Assembly (NCBI GenBank): GCA_030043175.1
Contig: JASHYD010001355.1
Span: forward strand, 1-8,288
Direction of reading: 5' to 3'
DNA: 8,288 bases
Origin: Xanthobacteraceae bacterium
GTDB taxonomy: Bacteria > Pseudomonadota > Alphaproteobacteria > Rhizobiales > Xanthobacteraceae
Positions 5,552-8,288 of the stretch are shown piece after piece. A program made the position numbers and the translations under genes. The notes under the pieces were generated by a model, which was not told the DNA's origin, searched no databases, and saw only the letters and a list, made by a program, of their open reading frames with translations. Every line of letters starts with the position of its first letter. Position 1 is the stretch's first letter.

Positions 5552-5827
5552 TGCCATGCTCCCCGACTGGCTATGGCCCGCGTATCGATAGGAGCTAGAA
5601 CGTTCGTAGCGCGTCTATCGCGCCGGGCCTTTCATTGTTGTGCGCGATGCTATCCGCTATGCGCGGTGCGTCGGTTCCGCTTCCATGTCGGGAACTCGGC
5701 TCACGCCTCAAAGGTTAGATTCATGCGCGAGGTTCAAACCCTCGGCGTGCCCGGCGCCTCGGCCTTCCAGCCCCCCAGCCCGGCCTTGGCGCACAAATGC
5801 CCCACGCCTCGCCCCGCCAAAAGAAAA
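5552..5827. other. Spacer without a recognisable gene
   Basis: Rightward frames from 5573 and 5724 are Pro/Arg/Ala-rich and run through a leftward terminator, so they are unlikely genes. In the frame of 5541, AEADAMLPDWLWPAYR ends at TAG 5589 and may be scrambled kinase sequence. Nothing else is supported. Confidence 0.35.
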
Positions 5828-5845
5828 GGCCGGCTTTGGCCGGCC
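5812..5845 (-). terminator. Leftward rho-independent terminator
   Basis: On the minus strand a 7-bp stem (GGCCGGC paired with GCCGGCC, plus-strand 5828-5834 and 5839-5845) with a CAAA loop is followed directly by TTTTCTTTT. It lies 165 bp past the stop of the leftward gene at 6011 and probably ends that transcript. Confidence 0.7.
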
Positions 5846-6010
5846 AAGGTCGATGCTCTTCAAGAGTCGTCAACGCTACGCCGTCCGTGCGTGACAAGCA
5901 ATCCGCATCAAGGCACCGACCTTCGTCAGGCAGAACACCATTCCGGGCACCGCTACGAGGCTTGACGGCCGCGGCGAGCATATCGTTGCCGGGTATCGGG
6001 CCGACTATCG

Positions 6011-6217
6011 CTATGCCCCGTCGCTATCCATCGAAACCGTGAGTCGATAGCCGGGCCGCAATGTTCGTAATCGCGACAGCAACATGATCGCGCACTTGAT
6101 CGCCGCTTCGCCGCTTAGTGCCGTGTCACTATCGACTTCGTTGCCGTGTTCGTCGCGTAACGTCAGTAGCAGCGGCACCCGCTCATCGCGCTGAACTAAT
6201 CGAAGGAACCTCGGCAT
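6011..6217 (-). CDS. Small leftward hypothetical protein (68 aa)
   Basis: ATG 6217 starts MPRFLRLVQRDERVPLLLTL. The middle reads RDEHGNEVDSDTALSGEAAI and the end is KCAIMLLSRLRTLRPGYRLT followed by VSMDSDGA, stopping at TAG (6013-6011). The layout of a strand, DG/HGNEVD turn, helix (GEAAIKCAIMLLSRL) and final strand (GYRLTV) suggests a compact alpha/beta protein. I recall many small rhizobial hypothetical proteins of similar plan (MPRF..., D..G.E...), but none with a function. There is no good Shine-Dalgarno; a TTG start at 6232 would add five residues. The open frame is unbroken, and a leftward terminator with a T-run lies 165 bp downstream, which supports a real transcription unit. The stretch 5846-6010 between them holds nothing I can assign. 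Confidence 0.5.
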   Translation of the reverse strand: MPRFLRLVQRDERVPLLLTLRDEHGNEVDSDTALSGEAAIKCAIMLLSRLRTLRPGYRLTVSMDSDGA

Positions 6218-6239
6218 GGCGCATCTACACAACCGAAAC

Positions 6240-6329
6240 GACGCCGCACAAGGCGTCGATTCCGGTGTGGTTAACGGAGCGTCTCAGCGTCGCGCCGGTA
6301 CAAAACGCCGCCGCTTCCGATAGGCGGCG
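6240..6329 (-). promoter_or_regulatory. Two small hairpins upstream of the 68-aa gene
   Basis: CGACGCC pairs with GGCGTCG (6239-6245 and 6252-6258, 6-base loop), and CGCCGCC pairs with GGCGGCG (6306-6312 and 6323-6329, 10-base loop). On the minus strand the second hairpin is followed by TTTTG, so it could be a weak leftward terminator or leader structure. No promoter hexamers stand out. Confidence 0.3.
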
Positions 6330-6393
6330 ACCGGAAAAGGTGCGGTGTCTCGCAAACAGTCAGGTCATATCTTGCGCTGCCAGTCCTCTTCGC

Positions 6394-6585
6394 GACGCCG
6401 GAGAGGCGCTCAAGGAAAGGACCCGCGAGCGCGTGCCGCTCGACTGGGCCGCGACCCAGAACAACCTCGTCGTTGCGCTATGGAGTCTCGGGGAGCGCGA
6501 GAGCGGGACGGCGCGGCTGGATGATGCGGTCGCCGCCTGTCGCGAGGCACTCAAGGAATACGAGGCTCGTCTACCGGAGGCCTGG
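6394..6585 (+). pseudogene. TPR-repeat protein fragment, one repeat unit
   Basis: Tetratricopeptide repeats are helix pairs that bind other proteins. The fragment reads GEALKERTRERVPLDWAATQ, then NNLVVALWSLGERESGTARL, DDAVAACREALKEYEARL and PEAW. The distance from one EALKE to the next is 47 residues, one full repeat of a type that I recall from Bradyrhizobium and relatives in long tandem arrays (TRERVPLDWA.TQNNLG.AL..LGERESGTARLE.AV.AYREALKE). Here only one complete unit and the start of a second remain. Two usually conserved positions differ: the Gly of NNLG is Val, and the Tyr of AYREAL is Cys. Although the frame is open from 6118 to 6807, sequence on both sides lacks repeat character (for example RRPEKVRCLANSQVIS before, and PNPRCDCGALLRDYALFMRR after), so flanking DNA is probably unrelated. 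It is likely a leftover of recombination in a repeat array. Confidence 0.7.
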
Positions 6586-6658
6586 CCGAATCCGCGATGT
6601 GATTGCGGGGCGCTCCTGCGCGACTACGCCCTCTTTATGCGGCGTTGCTTCGCCGCCG

Positions 6659-6805
6659 CTAACGCCGCCGCCATGAAACGTGATGAGCTCCTGGACTGCT
6701 GCTATGCGAAAGCCGCTTCCACAACCGGTCATCGGTTTCCTGACCGATATAGGCAAACTCGAGTCCAACGTAAGCGGCCACGCCATCTTGATACATATTC
6801 GGCAT
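6659..6805 (-). CDS. Unassigned small leftward ORF (48 aa)
   Basis: From ATG 6805 (with GGGGGG just upstream) it reads MPNMYQDGVAAYVGLEFAYI, then GQETDDRLWKRLSHS and an SSPGAHHVSWRRR tail, ending at TAG (6661-6659). The first 35 residues have normal amino-acid composition and a good codon pattern; the tail looks random, so the true gene may be truncated or frameshifted. A second in-frame ATG lies at 6796. No family is recognised and no promoter is evident. It overlaps the meaningless continuation of the TPR frame on the other strand, which removes any conflict. Confidence 0.3.
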   Translation of the reverse strand: MPNMYQDGVAAYVGLEFAYIGQETDDRLWKRLSHSSSPGAHHVSWRRR

Positions 6806-6947
6806 AAGCCCCCCGGCACTCAATGGACGAAAAAGTCACGCCACAGGCGAAATTTTGCAAGGTGCTCCGGGTCTTTGAATGAGAACGCCGCCCGACCCCG
6901 GTGGCTGAGAGCCAGTTGCGCTCCCGCCTGAGTTTGAGGAGCGTGTC

Positions 6948-7103
6948 ATGCAAACAATCCTCACCTATAACGTCGACCGTTCCCAAGTTCTCAGGGAGGA
7001 AACGCGAATGTCACAAGCTTGTCTGGACCTATTGGGAATTGAACGGCGAGAGCGTAGACCGCGACGATCAGCAGCACGGCGACGAGGGCGACAGATGCGA
7101 TGA
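6948..7103 (+). CDS. Doubtful rightward ORF (51 aa), antisense to the small membrane gene
   Basis: ATG 6948 stands seven bases after GAGGAG, a good ribosome binding site. It reads MQTILTYNVDRSQVLREETR, then MSQACLDLLGIERRERRP and an Arg-rich tail, ending with TGA at 7101-7103. The first 31 residues look protein-like. The Arg-rich rest is what the antisense of a hydrophobic helix produces, and it lies opposite the membrane gene 6991-7152. At most one of the two is likely real over the shared part, and the membrane gene has better support. A short real peptide truncated into this position cannot be excluded. Confidence 0.25.
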   Translation: MQTILTYNVDRSQVLREETRMSQACLDLLGIERRERRPRRSAARRRGRQMR

Positions 7104-7152
7104 TCCCGAGGTCGTATGATTTTGACGATTGATTTTCCTTGCGGAGATTCAT
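6991..7152 (-). CDS. Small single-helix membrane protein (53 aa)
   Basis: ATG 7152 has a near-ideal ribosome binding site, TGGAGG, with GGAGG five bases upstream. The protein starts with a basic, polar MNLRKENQSSKSYD, continues with one strong membrane helix LGIIASVALVAVLLIVAVYA (residues 15-34), and ends LAVQFPIGPDKLVTFAFPP at TGA (6993-6991). Positive charges before the helix predict the N-terminus inside and a short periplasmic tail. The size and plan fit the many small single-span membrane proteins of Bradyrhizobium; no function is known to me. The ribosome binding site lies inside a predicted leader hairpin (7156-7191), suggesting translational control. It overlaps a doubtful ORF on the other strand. 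The frame is intact. Confidence 0.7.
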   Translation of the reverse strand: MNLRKENQSSKSYDLGIIASVALVAVLLIVAVYALAVQFPIGPDKLVTFAFPP

Positions 7153-7155
7153 GTT

Positions 7156-7191
7156 GGCCTCCATTCAAATTCTTTCATTTGTAGGGAGGCC
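7156..7191 (-). promoter_or_regulatory. Leader hairpin that covers the ribosome binding site
   Basis: In mRNA sense (minus strand) the leader reads GGCCUCC, three bases, CAAAU, a six-base loop GAAAGA, AUUUG, three bases, GGAGGCC, then AACAUG. The outer arms (7 bp) and inner arms (5 bp) are perfect, with a small symmetrical internal loop. The whole Shine-Dalgarno of the 53-aa membrane gene is in the outer stem. Such structures act as RNA thermometers or other translation switches; which applies here is inference. Confidence 0.55.
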
Positions 7192-7192
7192 T

Positions 7193-7696
7193 GAATGATG
7201 GTCGGGCAGACGCCCGGCGTATGTGAAGGCGTTCACGTTCGGAGTCGTTTTTGAATTAGCTCCCGTGGCTGCTATCCGGCCACCTGCGCTATGTCGATTT
7301 CGCCGGGGGCCCTTTTGGACGCGAAAGGCGTGCTGGTCCCGTTGGGCGTGCAGCGGGGCAAAGGCCCGGCGGCCGCAGTCCCCAGCGATGATCGCCGCGC
7401 CGGCTGCGCAAATGAAGACGGCACCTACATCTCAACAACTTCCCAGTGGGTCGGATGTCGGCCGCGCGCTGAATGCCGCAAATGTGGAACGAAAGGTGGA
7501 TTCAACGTCGACAGGGTACACCTTGAAGGTGTGCTTTGGCGAGTATCAAGCAGCTTGGGTTCCGTGACTTCGTCTACCCCTGGTCGCGCGGTACCAACCC
7601 TACGATGCTGGAGATACCTATTGTGACAACATTGCTCATCTGGCGCCTCTCCTCTTACCATGGTCTCTCTCTGCGTTGCCATTCCTCTTTTGTTCT
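7193..7696. other. About 500 bp without a recognisable gene
   Basis: Open rightward frames from 7223 and 7291 overlap each other, lack ribosome binding sites and show no family motif. A small inverted repeat (GTCGGGC/GCCCGGC, 7201-7218 region) and GTGAA-GGCG-TTCAC (about 7222-7235) lie upstream of the leftward membrane gene and may belong to its control region. The stretch 7620-7700 is pyrimidine-rich and empty. Confidence 0.35.
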
Positions 7697-7903
7697 CTAG
7701 CTCTTGTGTCCAGCAAAAGAAAAAGGGCCCGCGAGCGCCAGAGCAAAAATGCCGCTGGGACCGATGATGTCGCGGATGCGCTGGCCGCTTGCGGTAGCGC
7801 CGAGCAGCATCAGCCAGGATAAGCTGGCAGCGATCGACACGTAGGGGTGGTCGCCACCCTGGCCGCGGCCGTGCCCTCTGGCGACGGAGATATGGCCTTG
7901 CAT
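7697..7903 (-). CDS. Small leftward hypothetical protein with two hydrophobic segments (68 aa)
   Basis: ATG 7903 starts a polar, Gly/His/Arg-rich MQGHISVARGHGRGQGGDHP, followed by a probable membrane helix YVSIAASLSWLMLLGATASG (residues 21-40). After a short basic loop QRIRD comes a second hydrophobic stretch, IIGPSGIFALALAGPFSFAG (residues 46-65), ending HKS with TAG at 7699-7697. It may be a two-helix membrane protein. No ribosome binding site precedes the ATG, so the start may lie inside (a GTG at codon 22) or the 5' part may be lost. CCCTTTTTCTTTT inside the last codons resembles a terminator T-run, but without a good stem. No family is recognised. Confidence 0.4.
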   Translation of the reverse strand: MQGHISVARGHGRGQGGDHPYVSIAASLSWLMLLGATASGQRIRDIIGPSGIFALALAGPFSFAGHKS

Positions 7904-7978
7904 GGATCAGTCATTGGGCTGTTTACTAAGCGGCTGCAGGTTGTTGCAGATGGCTTGAAATCATTTGCTTTCGTTCGT

Positions 7979-8288
7979 TCACAGGTACCACCGACGGGGG
8001 ACGCCATGAGGGCATCGATAAGCGTCGCACTCGCTACCACCGTGATTGCTTTGGTCGGCGAGAGCATCCGTCGGATTGATGGCGGCACCCCAGAGCGCAC
8101 GCCGCTGCTGGTCATCGAGCGCCCAAAATGCCTGCAGCGCAGACGTATTCGCGAAGTGCTGCCACAGCTGGGGTTCCAGCAGAATCCGCACCAGGGCGCT
8201 GCGCGCGATGTATTCCATCATCTCGAGCTTTTTCACCAGTTCGAGCCGCGCGGTGCGGTCGAAAACCTCAAGATGCTTGTTCTCGTGT
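7979..8288 (-). CDS. C-terminal part of an unknown leftward protein, cut by the window edge
   Basis: The minus-strand frame is open from the window edge for 102 codons to TGA at 7981-7979. It begins HENKHLEVFDRTARLELVKK, then LEMMEYIARSALVRILLEPQ, LWQHFANTSALQAFWALDDQ and QRRALWGAAINPTDALAD. This is a clearly protein-like, helix-rich and soluble domain with several aromatic anchors (LW.HF, FWAL, LWGAAINP). The last 24 residues (SNHGGSECDAYRCPHGVPRR and WYL) look out of place and may lie after a frameshift or past a lost stop. I do not recognise the family; the start is outside the window. Its direction and good composition suggest a real gene, intact at least to about codon 78. Confidence 0.55.
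   Translation of the reverse strand, partial: HENKHLEVFDRTARLELVKKLEMMEYIARSALVRILLEPQLWQHFANTSALQAFWALDDQQRRALWGAAINPTDALADQSNHGGSECDAYRCPHGVPRRWYL

Noticed and set aside
5691..5716. GGAAC-N17-GGTT, close to the EcfG stress sigma promoter consensus (GGAAC...CGTT)
   Set aside because: There is one mismatch in the -10 element, and no credible rightward gene follows; the frame at 5724 runs through a leftward terminator.
5728..5744. tRNA T-arm look-alike: CGAGG-TTCAAAC-CCTCG
   Set aside because: Stem and loop fit a T-arm, but the following seven bases find no acceptor partner upstream and no anticodon arm stands at the right distance; at best it is a tiny tRNA-derived scrap.
7223..7626. Two overlapping rightward frames of about 110 codons
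   Set aside because: Neither has a ribosome binding site or recognisable motif, and they contradict each other.
1..8288. CRISPR array or complete insertion sequence
   Set aside because: No spaced repeat series and no paired terminal inverted repeats were seen; the only transposase is a 3' fragment.

Overview
The window looks like accessory, heavily eroded DNA from a GC-rich alphaproteobacterium, most likely Bradyrhizobium or a close Hyphomicrobiales relative. This assignment rests on remembered family patterns: the small exported protein at 2026-2205, the TPR fragment with its TRERVPLDWA motif, and the IS630 transposase type at the left edge. It was not tested by a search. No rRNA, tRNA, CRISPR array or complete insertion sequence is visible.

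Left third (1-2403): a 3' remnant of an IS630-type transposase is followed by an unrecognised ORF, a broken serine recombinase, and two frameshifted small rightward genes. Then come an apparently intact 59-residue exported protein, a possible TGA-interrupted mini-ORF, and a strong intrinsic terminator. Nearly all these genes face right, so this looks like a decaying mobile-element cargo block with one surviving small gene.

Middle (2404-4700): a stretch without a recognisable gene leads to a long inverted repeat and the dead start of a SLOG/DUF2493-type gene (amber codon, 1-base deletion, 3' loss). Next is the best-preserved unit of the window: a divergent pair made of a leftward four-helix membrane protein and a rightward TetR-family repressor, separated by a 57-bp AT-rich gap. 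The repressor probably controls itself and the membrane protein. Behind tetR lie a short gene tail and a small leftward hypothetical ORF.

Right half (4700-8288): a DUF4118 membrane domain cut from a sensor histidine kinase carries a frameshift. It is followed by a small leftward hypothetical gene with a leftward terminator downstream, a single-unit TPR fragment, and a one-helix membrane protein whose ribosome binding site lies inside a predicted hairpin. A small two-helix ORF and the C-terminal part of an unknown leftward protein that enters from the right edge close the window.

A recurring theme is decay by tiny local duplications. Removing one unit of a 7-bp repeat (1477-1497), one TGTC of a 4-bp repeat (5286-5293) or one C at 1904-1905 restores a sensible reading frame in each case. 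I see no complete novel multi-gene system. The most interesting live signals are the Shine-Dalgarno-sequestering hairpin (7156-7191) and the 13-bp perfect inverted repeat at 3022-3049.
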